Source: Pedococcus badiiscoriae (GTDB lineage: Bacteria; Actinomycetota; Actinomycetes; Actinomycetales; Dermatophilaceae). From it: a stretch of 64,000 nucleotides of DNA. Shown in pieces: positions 27,387-35,599 of this stretch; within the stretch, counting starts at the first letter, position 1, and every line of letters begins with the position of its first letter. The notes beneath the pieces were generated by a model. That model searched no databases. It saw nothing but the letters and a program-made list of their open reading frames with translations, and was not told the DNA's origin. Position numbers and translations under genes: made by a program. Location: contig NZ_JACCAB010000001.1 in NCBI RefSeq assembly GCF_013408925.1, forward strand, positions 1,612,001 through 1,676,000, given 5' to 3'.

Positions 27387-28502
27387 GTGAGCGAGCCGAT
27401 CACCTATGCCTCCGCCGGTGTCGACGTCGAGGCCGGTGACAAGGCCGTGGAGCTCATGAAGGCCTCTGTCCGCCGGGCGACCCGTCCCGAGGTGCTGGGC
27501 GGCCTGGGCGGTTTCGCCGGCATGTTCGACGCCTCGGCGATCGCGCGGATGACCCACCCGGTCCTCGCCACGAGCACCGACGGCGTCGGCACCAAGGTCG
27601 CCATCGCCCAGGCTCTCGACAAGCACGACACCATCGGGTTCGACCTGGTCGGCATGGTCGTCGACGACATCGTGGTGTGCGGCGCCGAGCCCTTGTTCAT
27701 GACCGACTACATCGCCACCGGCCACGTCGTCCCGGAGCGCATCGCGGCCATCGTGTCGGGCATCGCCGCGGCGTGCGAGCAGGCCAGGGTCGCGCTGGTG
27801 GGCGGCGAGACCGCAGAGCACCCGGGTCTGCTCGAGCCCGACGAGTACGACGTGGCGGGTGCCGCCACCGGTGTCGTGGAGTATGCCGACGTGCTGGGTC
27901 CCGACCGCGTCGTGCCCGGCGACGTCGTCCTGGCCCTCGGGTCGAGCGGACTCCACTCCAACGGCTATTCGTTGGTGCGCACGGTGATTCGCTCCGCCGG
28001 GTGGCAGCTCGACCGCCACGTGGAGGAGTTCGGGCGGACCCTCGGCGAGGAGCTGCTCACTCCGACGAGGGTGTACTCCGCCGACCTGCTCGACCTCCTG
28101 CGCAGCGACGGTGTCGACCTCCATGCGCTCTCGCACGTGACCGGTGGCGGCCTCGTGGCCAACCTCGCCCGCGTCCTTCCGCCCACCGTCTTCGCGCGAC
28201 TCGACCGCTCCACCTGGACCCCGCCCGCGGTGTTCTCCACGATCGGTGGCCTGGGCCAGGTCCCCCGCGCTGACCTCGAGCGCACCCTCAACATGGGGGT
28301 GGGCTTCGTGGCCATGCTCCCGGCCGACCAGGTCGACGCGGCTGCCCGCTTCCTCGAGGCACGCGGCATACCTGCCTGGACGATCGGTGAGGTCACCGCC
28401 GCCGAGGACGCCCCCGTCGACGCGGGCCACGAGGTGGTCCATGGCGCCAAGGGCGTCGAGGGCGGCGCGGTCCAGCTCGTCGGCGACCACCCCGCAGCCT
28501 GA
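27387..28502 (+). CDS. purM: AIR synthetase
   Basis: 371-residue phosphoribosylformylglycinamidine cyclo-ligase closing the imidazole ring. ITYASAGVDVEAGDKAVELMK at the start, GGFAGMFD, the phosphate loop STDGVGTKV, FDLVGMVVDDIVVCGAEPLFMTDY, GGETAEHPG and GSSGLHSNGYSLVR are the standard PurM motifs; TGGGLVANLARVLP follows. The GTG at 27387 is the first start after the TAGGGT box. purF and purM, often adjacent in other actinobacteria, are separated here by the nuclease unit and a membrane protein gene. Confidence 0.97.
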   Translation: MSEPITYASAGVDVEAGDKAVELMKASVRRATRPEVLGGLGGFAGMFDASAIARMTHPVLATSTDGVGTKVAIAQALDKHDTIGFDLVGMVVDDIVVCGAEPLFMTDYIATGHVVPERIAAIVSGIAAACEQARVALVGGETAEHPGLLEPDEYDVAGAATGVVEYADVLGPDRVVPGDVVLALGSSGLHSNGYSLVRTVIRSAGWQLDRHVEEFGRTLGEELLTPTRVYSADLLDLLRSDGVDLHALSHVTGGGLVANLARVLPPTVFARLDRSTWTPPAVFSTIGGLGQVPRADLERTLNMGVGFVAMLPADQVDAAARFLEARGIPAWTIGEVTAAEDAPVDAGHEVVHGAKGVEGGAVQLVGDHPAA

Positions 28503-28541
28503 CGCTTCCGCGGGTGACCCCGGCGGGACTACCGTCGGGCT

Positions 28542-29033
28542 GTGTGGGCACCTGAGCACGAGGACCAGTGGGTACGCCAGTACCGCTTCCTGTTGCGCAC
28601 CGCCCCGCTGGACGCGCTCGAGGAGGCGCACGTCGAGGTGCTCGCCCCGATGGCACGACGTCGCCGGGCCCTGGTCCTGCGGGCCGTGCAGGACGGGTTG
28701 GTGGCGGGCCTGCGGCTGGATCCCGACGACGTCCGCCCCATCGCCCACCTGGTGACCTTGGGGGAGCGCCGTCGCCCCGGTGAGTTCCTGCGGGCGTGCC
28801 CGTCCGTGGTGCTCAGCGAGCTCGCGGAGTCAGTCCTCGTCGCGGAGGCGATGTTCGGCCGGTTCGCCGGGTATGCCGCGTGGGACGGCGCCGAGCCCGT
28901 GCTGACCGATGGGGGCGCATGGGTCGACGGCGGATTCGGCGAGCACTGGCACGACGCGCTCATGGGCCGCGTCGTCTACCGCACCTTCGCGGGCGGTCCG
29001 AGCTCGCCCGACACCGCGTTCGGCGGCCATTGA
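28542..29033 (+). CDS. Protein of unknown function, paralogue A
   Basis: 163-residue soluble protein, about half identical over its first 120 residues to the next gene's product. Shared core: VRQYRFLLRTAPLDAL, RAVQDGLVAG, GERR..P..FL.AC, and F.GRFAGYAAWDG. Mostly helical, no signal peptide or membrane segment. The C-terminus (HWHDALMGRVVYRTFAGG) differs from paralogue B. Leaderless: TACCGT (28530-28535) 6 nt before the GTG. It follows purM closely, but I do not recognise the family. Confidence 0.75.
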   Translation: MWAPEHEDQWVRQYRFLLRTAPLDALEEAHVEVLAPMARRRRALVLRAVQDGLVAGLRLDPDDVRPIAHLVTLGERRRPGEFLRACPSVVLSELAESVLVAEAMFGRFAGYAAWDGAEPVLTDGGAWVDGGFGEHWHDALMGRVVYRTFAGGPSSPDTAFGGH

Positions 29034-29087
29034 CTTCCCCATCCCCGAAGGAGCCTGCAGGGCGCCGACTTCCGCTTAGCATGAGTC

Positions 29088-29588
29088 ATGGGGACCATCG
29101 CTGAGCCCGTGGCCGAGGACCAGACCGTCCGGCAGTACCGCTTCCTGCTGCGGACCGCTCCACTGGACGCACTCCAGAGCGCCCACCACGAGGGGCTCGA
29201 CCTCCTCGACGAGGACAAGCGCGCCCGCATCCTGCGAGCCGTGCAGGACGGCCTGGTGGCGGGGCAGCGGCTCCGGCCCGGGGACACGGGCGCGATCGCG
29301 CGTCTGGTCAGCATCGGCGAGCGCCGCAACCCGCGGGGCTTCCTCGATGCCTGTGAGCCCATGGCGCTGGGTGCGCTGGCCGACGCGGTCATCCACTCCG
29401 AGGCCGCGTTCGGCCTCTTTGCCGGGTATGCCGCCTGGGACGGTCTCGACCCCGCACCTGCGGACGTGGGGGTCGACCACGGTGGCGACGGGCACTCGAC
29501 CCGCCCGGACCCTGCGGTCGCAGAGGCGCGGGCGCTGGCCAACAGCCACTCACTGTTCGTGACGCCGTGGGCGGGCGGCGGCTTCTAG
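29088..29588 (+). CDS. Protein of unknown function, paralogue B
   Basis: 166-residue relative of the preceding product, arising by tandem duplication. It keeps VRQYRFLLRTAPLDAL, ILRAVQDGLVAGQRLRPGD, SIGERRNPRGFLDAC and GLFAGYAAWDG, but has its own tail (DHGGDGHSTRPDPAVAEARALANSHSLF). TAGCAT ends 5 nt before the ATG, with no ribosome site. Its TAG stop shares CTAG with the convergent isochorismatase gene. Function unknown. Confidence 0.75.
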   Translation: MGTIAEPVAEDQTVRQYRFLLRTAPLDALQSAHHEGLDLLDEDKRARILRAVQDGLVAGQRLRPGDTGAIARLVSIGERRNPRGFLDACEPMALGALADAVIHSEAAFGLFAGYAAWDGLDPAPADVGVDHGGDGHSTRPDPAVAEARALANSHSLFVTPWAGGGF

Positions 29589-30133
29589 GGTCGGGCCAGC
29601 ACCTGGGCGGTCGTCGCGAGCGACACCAGGGGCGCATAGAGGGACATCACGTCGAGGGCCTTCTGGTGGTTCTCGTCGCTCGACCCGGCGCACGCGTCGG
29701 TCACGACCGTGACGGACGCGCCTGCGTCGGCCGCGGCCAGCACCGTCGACACGACGCAGCAGTCAGTGGCCACCCCGGCGACCACCAGCGACGGCTGCTC
29801 GCCCACCACCGCGCGCAGGTCCGCGGTCCACTTGCCGAAGGTCGTGGCCACGACGGTCGTCGTCGCGGATGCCGCCACGTCGTCCGTCAGCTCGTACAGC
29901 CGGCTCTCCGCGGGCTGCAGTGCCCACGGGAACTCCTGGTAGTACGGCACCCACGCGCCCGTGGGCTCGGCGGGTGCGACGAACCGGGTGAAGACCGAGC
30001 GGTCACCGAAGGCCGACGCGAGCCGGACGACGTTGGCGGCCGCCGTGGCATACCGAGGAGCGCACCAGGCGCTGGACGGGTCGCCGAAGACGCGCTGCAG
30101 GTCGATCGCCACGAACCAGGGGCGACCGCTCAC
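29585..30133 (-). CDS. Isochorismatase/nicotinamidase-like cysteine hydrolase
   Basis: 182-residue alpha/beta hydrolase. The catalytic triad of the family is visible: Asp in FVAIDLQRVF (about residue 10), Lys in TTFGKWTADL, Cys in GVATDCCVVSTVLAAADAGASVTVVTDAC. Members hydrolyse nicotinamide, carbamates such as N-carbamoyl compounds, or isochorismate. Its GTG overlaps the NCS1 permease stop by 4 nt, so a role in processing a nucleobase or its ring-opened product is a reasonable inference. Confidence 0.87.
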   Translation of the reverse strand: MSGRPWFVAIDLQRVFGDPSSAWCAPRYATAAANVVRLASAFGDRSVFTRFVAPAEPTGAWVPYYQEFPWALQPAESRLYELTDDVAASATTTVVATTFGKWTADLRAVVGEQPSLVVAGVATDCCVVSTVLAAADAGASVTVVTDACAGSSDENHQKALDVMSLYAPLVSLATTAQVLARP

Positions 30134-31593
30134 GCACCGGCCTCCTGTCGGCGCACCGTGCCGCGCCGCAGGACGAGGGCCAGCCCGAAGGACAGCACCA
30201 GGGCGACCAGCACGCCGAGGTTGGCGTAGGCCCATGCGCCGCCCTTGCCTCCGAGCCCCAGCGGCCCGAGCAGGTAGCCCTGCCAGTTGTTCCACGAGGC
30301 GTCGTCGGCGAAGAGGTTGATGACCAGACCCCAGCCGATGACGGAGGTCGCGGCCAGGATGCCGATGGAGGCCCAGTCCCACGCCCCGTAGACCCCCCGG
30401 GGGTCGAAGAGGGCCTCCTCGTCGTAGTCGCGGCGGCGGGCCACGATGTCGGCGATCATGATCCCGGCCCAGCTCGCCAGCGGCACGCCGAGGGTGATCA
30501 GGAACGACTGGAACGGGTTGATGAAGCTGTCGGCGAAGAACACGACGTAGATCGTGCCGACGGTCAGGATGACTCCGTCCACGAGCGCCGCCCGCGGTCG
30601 GGGGATGCGGACGCCAAGCGAGAGCAGGGTCAGGCCGGACGAGTAGATGCCGAGCACCGCGCCGCTCACCAGCGCCAGGATGGCCGTGACGAGGAACGGC
30701 ACCAGGAACCACGTCGGCAGGATGGTGGCCAGCGTGCCGACCGGGTCGCTCTGGATGCCCTTGCTGAGCTTGTCGTTCGAGCCGGCGAGCAGCAGGCCGT
30801 AGACCACCAGCAGGACCGGCGCGAGCGCACCGCCGAAGGTGTTCCACGCGACGATGGACGAGCCGGAGGCGTCCCGGCGCTGGTAGCGCGACCAGTCCGC
30901 GGCGATGTTGATCCAGCCGAGCCCGAAGCCGGTCATCACCAGCACGAGCGCCCCGACGACCGCTTGCGTTGACCCGGCTGGGATGGCGCTGACCGCAGCC
31001 CAGTTGACGTCCTTGGCCGTCAGCGCGATGTAGACCACGGTCGCGATCCCGGTGATCCACGTCAGCCATGACTGGAGCCGCATGATGATGTGGTAGCCGG
31101 CCACCGAGGCGAGCACGATCAGCGTGGCAGTGACGACGCAGGCGACGATCTTCGTGCCGGTGCCCCCGCCCCAGCCGAGCTGTCTGAAGATGGTCGCGGT
31201 GGCCAGGGTGGCCGTGATCGCGAGGAACGTCTCCCAGCCGATCGACGTCAGCCAGGACACGACGCCGGGGACCTTCTGGCCGGTGACCCCGAATGCAGCC
31301 CGGGACAGCACCATCGTCGGGGCAGAACCCCGCTTGCCGGCGATCGCGATGACGCCGCAGAGCAGGAACGACACGACCACCCCGACCACGGTGACGAGCA
31401 CGGCCTGCCAGAACGAGATGCCGAAGCCGAGCACGAAGCCGGCGTAGCTGATCCCGAAGACCGACACGTTGGCCGCGAACCATGGCCAGAACAGGTCCTG
31501 CGGCCTGGCCGTGCGGTCGGCCTCGTCGATGATCTCGATGCCGGTCGTCTCCACACCCAGGCGCTGGGTCTGGGCGCGCATGTCTGTGCTCAT
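30130..31593 (-). CDS. NCS1-family nucleobase (cytosine/purine) permease
   Basis: 487-residue transporter with about twelve membrane helices. RPQDLFWPWFAANVSVFGISYAGFVLGFG (about residues 28-56) is the NCS1 opening motif; SRAAFGVTGQKVPGVVSWLTSIGWETF is the second signature; GFGLGWINIAADWSRYQRRDASGSSIVAWNTFGG completes the substrate and sodium site region. Likely substrates are cytosine, purines, hydantoins or nicotinamide-like rings. Start ATG at 31593 has TACGCT 6 nt before it (leaderless). Operon with the hydrolase gene downstream. Confidence 0.9.
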   Translation of the reverse strand: MSTDMRAQTQRLGVETTGIEIIDEADRTARPQDLFWPWFAANVSVFGISYAGFVLGFGISFWQAVLVTVVGVVVSFLLCGVIAIAGKRGSAPTMVLSRAAFGVTGQKVPGVVSWLTSIGWETFLAITATLATATIFRQLGWGGGTGTKIVACVVTATLIVLASVAGYHIIMRLQSWLTWITGIATVVYIALTAKDVNWAAVSAIPAGSTQAVVGALVLVMTGFGLGWINIAADWSRYQRRDASGSSIVAWNTFGGALAPVLLVVYGLLLAGSNDKLSKGIQSDPVGTLATILPTWFLVPFLVTAILALVSGAVLGIYSSGLTLLSLGVRIPRPRAALVDGVILTVGTIYVVFFADSFINPFQSFLITLGVPLASWAGIMIADIVARRRDYDEEALFDPRGVYGAWDWASIGILAATSVIGWGLVINLFADDASWNNWQGYLLGPLGLGGKGGAWAYANLGVLVALVLSFGLALVLRRGTVRRQEAGA

Positions 31594-31683
31594 GGCGCGA
31601 GCGTAGACCGCGGGCCAGGCGTGGCGCCGGCAACGCGGCACACACGGCAGACCGGATCAGCGACAGGGTCAGCGACAGCGACA

Positions 31684-31715
31684 CTGCGGCATGCGGCAAT
31701 GGCCGCATGCCGCAG
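31684..31715 (-). terminator. 14-bp perfect hairpin after the DUF3073 gene
   Basis: Arms 31684-31697 and 31702-31715 (CTGCGGCATGCGGC and its complement) around a 4-nt loop. It lies downstream of the DUF3073 gene and upstream of the permease promoter. There is no T-run. Each arm contains GGCATGC, one base different from the window's GGCATAC word. Confidence 0.55.
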
Positions 31716-31781
31716 CGCGGCTGAGGTGACACACGAGCCCGAGGGCCCGCGCATGAGGTGGAGGTCAGTCAGGCGGTCAGG

Positions 31782-31979
31782 TCATTGCTGACCCGAGGCC
31801 CACTTTCCGTATTCGTCGTACTCGTCCTCGCCCGCGGAGGGGTCGGAAACAGGTTCCGGCTCCGCGTAGGAGGACCCGTGCAGTTCTCGCTCAAGCGCCG
31901 TCAGGTCGGTGTTCGGGGAGAAGTACTTCAGCTCCCGAGCGACCTTGGTCTGCTTGGCTTTGGCCCGGCCGCGCCCCAT
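31782..31979 (-). CDS. DUF3073 family protein
   Basis: 65-residue actinobacterial protein. MGRGRAKAKQTKVARELKY is the near-invariant basic start of DUF3073, followed by FSPNTDLTALERELHG and an acidic tail (SAGEDEYDEYGKWASGQQ). The N-terminus looks nucleic-acid binding; the function is unknown. GAGGGGG precedes the ATG. The following promoter region (31980-32100) has ACAAATACACGATT on the coding strand, the only AT-rich patch nearby. Confidence 0.9.
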   Translation of the reverse strand: MGRGRAKAKQTKVARELKYFSPNTDLTALERELHGSSYAEPEPVSDPSAGEDEYDEYGKWASGQQ

Positions 31980-32186
31980 GGCGTGACCCCCTCATGCGTC
32001 TGCCGGGACGGCATCGCCTTGTCGAGTCACCATGTCGGCGTCTCGGCTCGACGGAGCGGTCCCGGGAATCGTGTATTTGTCGTGAGGACAACGCTACAGG
32101 AGCGATGCAAGTTCTGTGCCGAGACCCACGTCTCAGTCGGGCCCGCGGTGCTCAGGCGAGGACCTCGGAGGCCTCAGGGTGGTTGC

Positions 32187-33293
32187 TCAGTGGGCGGGCA
32201 GCCAGATCCCGGCGGCCGCCCTGGCGGCCATCCGCTCCTCCGCGATGTGGTCGGCGGCCGCAGCCGGCGTGATGCTGCGGGCATCCGCGGTCTCGAGCAC
32301 CTCGAGGGTGTGGTCGAAGATCGCCGCGGCGCCCTTCTTGGCACGCTCGAAGTCGAAGCCGTGGAGCTCGTCGCTGACCTGGATGACCCCGCCGGCGTTC
32401 ACGAGGAAGTCCGGCGCGTAGGTGATGCCCCGCTCGCGGAGCCGGTCGGCGGTGCCTCCCTCGCCCTCGACCACGAGCTGGTTGTTCGCGCCTCCGCAGA
32501 CCACGGTGGCGCGCAGGGCCTCGACCGTGGCGTCGTCGAGCGCGCCACCGAGGGCGCACGGGGCGTAGACGTCGATGTCGGATCGCACCAGGGTCGCGGT
32601 GTCGGCGACCACCTCGATCTCGGGGTGCTGGGCCACCAGGGCCGCCACGGCCTGCTCGTTGACGTCGGTGACCACGACCGTGGCGCCGTCCTCGAGCAGG
32701 TGTCCCGCCAGGATGCGTCCGACCTTGCCCACTCCCGCGATGCCGACGGTGCGGCCCTTGAGCGTCGGCTCGCCCCACAGGTGCTGGGCGGCGGCGCGCT
32801 GGCCCTGGAAGACGCCGAAGGCGGTCAGGACCGAGGAGTCGCCGGCCCCGCCGTTGGCCTCGGAGCGACCGGTCGCGAAGCGGGTCGTCTCGCTCACGAC
32901 GTCCATGTCGGCGACATAGGTGCCCACGTCGCAGGCCGTCACGTAACGCCCACCGAGCGACTCGACGAAGCGGCCGTAGGCGCGCAGCAGGTCGGGCGTC
33001 TTGTCGGTCGCGGGGTCCCCGATGATCACGGCCTTGCCGCCACCGAGGTCGAGGCCCGCCACCGCGTTCTTGTAGGCCATGCCCTTGGACAGGCGCAGCA
33101 CGTCGGCCAGGGCCGCGTCCTCGCTGGCGTAGGGGTAGAACCGCGTGCCGCCCAGGGCCGGTCCGAGTGCCGTGCTGTAGATCCCGATGATGGCCCGCAG
33201 GCCGGTCGTCCTGTCGTGGCAGAAGACGACCTGTTCGTGGGAGGACGTCGACGTGGAGGACGTCGAGGTGGTGGGCGACGAGGACGCGGTCAC
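32187..33293 (-). CDS. vdh: Leu/Phe/Val dehydrogenase
   Basis: 368-residue NAD-dependent branched-chain amino acid dehydrogenase of the Glu/Leu/Phe/Val family. An unusual Ser/Thr-rich start ([18 protein letters not shown]) precedes the catalytic domain. [10 protein letters not shown], the Lys pair in [35 protein letters not shown] and GVFQGQ follow. The NAD domain has [29 protein letters not shown], and GGANNQL and [19 protein letters not shown] close the active site. The GTG at 33293 is chosen for AAGGAG 8 nt upstream. Divergent from bldC. Valine versus leucine specificity cannot be read here. Confidence 0.9.
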   Translation of the reverse strand: MTASSSPTTSTSSTSTSSHEQVVFCHDRTTGLRAIIGIYSTALGPALGGTRFYPYASEDAALADVLRLSKGMAYKNAVAGLDLGGGKAVIIGDPATDKTPDLLRAYGRFVESLGGRYVTACDVGTYVADMDVVSETTRFATGRSEANGGAGDSSVLTAFGVFQGQRAAAQHLWGEPTLKGRTVGIAGVGKVGRILAGHLLEDGATVVVTDVNEQAVAALVAQHPEIEVVADTATLVRSDIDVYAPCALGGALDDATVEALRATVVCGGANNQLVVEGEGGTADRLRERGITYAPDFLVNAGGVIQVSDELHGFDFERAKKGAAAIFDHTLEVLETADARSITPAAAADHIAEERMAARAAAGIWLPAH

Positions 33294-33420
33294 GGTGGTG
33301 ACTCCTTGAGCTCGGTGGGGCGCGGTGGCGCTGGAGGTGACGCGGATCGCGCGCCGGCACCAAGCGTAATCCCGCTCAAGGGTCGGTCTCATGACTAGTC
33401 CGAACGGGCCATATCGGATG

Positions 33421-33446
33421 ACCCGTTGGGAATGTTCCCAAAGGGT
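33421..33446. promoter_or_regulatory. Imperfect palindrome between vdh and bldC
   Basis: ACCC-G-TTGGGAA-TG-TTCCCAA-A-GGGT: inner 7-bp arms (33426-33432, 33435-33441) plus outer 4-bp arms, one mismatch. It is 54 bp before the bldC start and 128 bp before the vdh start. TTGTCC at 33452-33457 could be a -35 for bldC, so a repressor or BldC itself could act here. Confidence 0.5.
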
Positions 33447-33494
33447 CCCGCTTGTCCGATTATGGAAACACGTCCCCTGCACTAGGAGCTAGAC

Positions 33495-33683
33495 ATGGTT
33501 ACTCGCACCACCGAGGTCGAGAAGTTGCTCACGCCCGCCGAGGTGGCATCACTGTTCCGGGTCGACCCCAAGACAGTGACTCGCTGGGCCAAGGCGGGGA
33601 AGCTCAACTCCATCCGCACGCTCGGCGGCCACCGCCGATACCGCGAGGTCGAGGTTCGCGCGCTGCTGACTGACGTCCTCTGA
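33495..33683 (+). CDS. bldC: Developmental regulator BldC
   Basis: 62-residue MerR-like DNA-binding protein conserved across actinobacteria; in Streptomyces BldC binds head to tail on DNA to hold off development. TPAEVASLFRVDPKTVTRWAKAGKLNSIRTLGGHRRYREVEV is the winged helix-turn-helix, spanning most of the protein. AGGAGC lies 6 nt before the ATG. In a non-sporulating relative it probably regulates other genes; its own promoter has a palindrome that is a possible target. Confidence 0.95.
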   Translation: MVTRTTEVEKLLTPAEVASLFRVDPKTVTRWAKAGKLNSIRTLGGHRRYREVEVRALLTDVL

Positions 33684-33751
33684 CGGCCAGCGCGTCAGGA
33701 GCAGGGCCTGGCGCGCGCCCGTCGGCAGGGGTGTGACGGTACGTTCGTCCC

Positions 33752-34870
33752 ATGGATCCTGCGCGCCCCTCCGGCCCTCTCGCCGGGGTCAGGGTCGTCG
33801 AGGTCGGCGGGATCGGTCCCGGACCTTTTGCCGCGATGATGCTGTCCGACCTGGGGGCTGACGTCGTGCGCGTCGACCGGCCCGGGGAGGACCTGAGGGC
33901 CACCCATGGAGTGCTCCTGCGGGGGCGGCGCTCCGTGGTGGTGGACCTCAAGTCCGAGGAGGGCCGCAGCGTCGTGCTCGGGCTCCTCGACCGGTCCGAC
34001 ATCCTCATCGAAGGGTTCCGTCCGGGTGTGGCCGAGCGTCTCGGCTTCGGGCCCGACGTTGCGCTGCAACGCAATCCGCGGATCGTCTACGGCCGCATGA
34101 CCGGCTGGGGCCAGGACGGACCGTATGCCGCGCTGGCCGGGCACGACATCACCTACCTGGCGGTGGCGGGCGTCCTGGACGCCTTCGCAGGGCCCGATGG
34201 GCGGCCAGTGCCGCCGCTCAACCTGCTCGGCGACTTCGGTGGTGGCGGCATGCTGCTCGCGCTGGGCGTCGTCGCCGCGCTGTGGCACGCCCGCGAGTCC
34301 GGACAGGGCCAGGTGGTCGACGCCGCGATCGTCGACGGTGTCGGGGCGATGACCGCCATGCACCAGTCGATGCTCGGGTCGGGGATGTGGTCGGAGGGCA
34401 GGGGCGCCAACCTCTTCGACGGTGGTGCGCCGTTCTACCGCTGCTACCGCACGAGCGACGACCGGTGGGTCGCCGTGGGTGCGATCGAGCCGGCCTTCTA
34501 CGCACGGTTCCTGGCCGGGCTGGGGTTGGACGGTGCCGCGGTGGGTGCCGACCAGATGGACAGCGCCTCCTGGCCGCGCGTTGCCGGGCTGGTCGCCGAC
34601 AGGTTCGCGGCCCACTCGTTGGCGCACTGGGTGGACGTGTTCGCCGACCTCGACGCCTGCGTGGCGCCGGTCCTCACCGCACACGAGGCCCGCTCCGACG
34701 CCCACCTCACGGCCAGGCAGGCGTATGCCGTCGTGCCCGGCTCGCCTGGGATGGTCCAGCCGGCGCCGGCCCCGCGATTCTCCGTGACCCCCGCAACGGC
34801 GGGGCATCCCGCGGTGCCGCCGGGGCGGCATACGGACGAGATCGTGGCCGAGCTCCGGGCCGCACGTTAG
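33752..34870 (+). CDS. CaiB/BaiF CoA transferase, alpha-methylacyl-CoA racemase-like
   Basis: 372-residue family III CoA-transferase-fold enzyme. GVRVVEVGGIGPGPFAAMMLSDLGADVVRVDRPG is the N-terminal CoA-binding motif; MTGWGQDGPYAALAGHDITYLAVAGVLDAF has the His and Asp pair used by the racemase; NLLGDFGGGGMLLALGVVAALW is typical of AMACR/Mcr. The GHD and GDFGGGG motifs favour racemisation of 2-methylacyl-CoA, as in branched fatty-acid degradation. Leaderless: TACGTT 6 nt before the ATG. Confidence 0.88.
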   Translation: MDPARPSGPLAGVRVVEVGGIGPGPFAAMMLSDLGADVVRVDRPGEDLRATHGVLLRGRRSVVVDLKSEEGRSVVLGLLDRSDILIEGFRPGVAERLGFGPDVALQRNPRIVYGRMTGWGQDGPYAALAGHDITYLAVAGVLDAFAGPDGRPVPPLNLLGDFGGGGMLLALGVVAALWHARESGQGQVVDAAIVDGVGAMTAMHQSMLGSGMWSEGRGANLFDGGAPFYRCYRTSDDRWVAVGAIEPAFYARFLAGLGLDGAAVGADQMDSASWPRVAGLVADRFAAHSLAHWVDVFADLDACVAPVLTAHEARSDAHLTARQAYAVVPGSPGMVQPAPAPRFSVTPATAGHPAVPPGRHTDEIVAELRAAR

Positions 34871-34992
34871 GGCGATGGACGATCCACCGAACAGCCGACT
34901 GGTTGGTCAAGGCTTGTTAAAATTCTCGTTCCACGGCCGAAATCCACGCTTCCATCGGGGAAGAGATCACCTCACACCCCTTTGGAGTCCCT

Positions 34993-35385
34993 GTGACCAA
35001 CAGCCTCGGCACCTTCCTGCAGGCACAGCTACGCGTGCTGGGCTGGAACCGCGCGACCCTCGCGACCCGGACCGGTCTTGACGAGTGGACGCTCGAGGGC
35101 ATCCTCGACTCGCCGGTCCTGCCGGAGTGGCCCCAGCCCGACGAGATGCTCGCGCTGTCCCGTGCGCTGTGCATCTCCGTCCGCGAGATCGTGCTGCGGT
35201 CAGCGGAGGGCAGCGGCCTCGCCGTCATGGGGGGGATCGACCACCCCGAGGCCGTACTGCTGGCCACCAACGACGAGCTGATGCGCGAAGTGCGTCGTCG
35301 GCTGGCCCTCGGTGCCCAGACGGGGCAGTACATCACGAGCGCGCCCCAGCACTGGGGTGTCGACACCGGCGCACCGTCGGCGTAG
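34993..35385 (+). CDS. Small putative helix-turn-helix protein
   Basis: 130 residues. The N-terminal half (LRVLGWNRATLATRTGLDEWTLEGILDSP, about 13-41, then EMLALSRALCISVREIVLRSAEG) looks like an XRE-type helix-turn-helix. The rest (VLLATNDELMREVRRRLALGAQTGQYI) is helical and unrecognised. GTG start with GGAG close upstream. The 120 bp before it contain the AT-rich TTGTTAAAATTC (34914-34925), a plausible promoter core. No operon partner. Confidence 0.65.
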   Translation: MTNSLGTFLQAQLRVLGWNRATLATRTGLDEWTLEGILDSPVLPEWPQPDEMLALSRALCISVREIVLRSAEGSGLAVMGGIDHPEAVLLATNDELMREVRRRLALGAQTGQYITSAPQHWGVDTGAPSA

Positions 35386-35389
35386 CCGC

Positions 35390-35507
35390 GTCCGGCACCA
35401 CCCCCTGCGGTGCCGCGTCGCCAGAGAAGGTAACTGAAGAAGGTACCCAGCCCCGCCCCTCAGCCAGGCGAGCGCTGGAACAGCAAGAGAACGAATCCCT
35501 ACAAGCG
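35390..35507 (+). other. Possible long 3' UTR or small RNA
   Basis: Between the small HTH gene and a strong terminator lies about 120 nt without a gene. It contains a 7-bp stem CGGCACC/GGTGCCG with a C-rich loop and a purine-rich stretch (GAGAAGGTAACTGAAGAAGG). It could be a small RNA ending at the terminator, or simply the mRNA tail. No known RNA family fits with confidence. Confidence 0.25.
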
Positions 35508-35509
35508 AT

Positions 35510-35545
35510 GCCGCCGGTCATTCCCTGCAGATGACCGGCGGCTTT
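35510..35545 (+). terminator. Strong intrinsic terminator
   Basis: GCCGCCGGTCAT (35510-35521) and ATGACCGGCGGC (35531-35542) make a 12-bp perfect stem with a 9-nt loop, followed by TTTCGTCT. It can end transcription of the small HTH gene and, from the other side, of the hybrid kinase gene. Confidence 0.8.
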
Positions 35546-35599
35546 CGTCTGCGGCGCCGTCTGCCGCCGCGGTCTGCGCCCGTCGTCTGCGGCCCGCGG

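Noticed and set aside
35390..35545. 6C small RNA
   Set aside because: Only one hairpin has a C-rich loop and it has five C; the two-hairpin pattern is missing.
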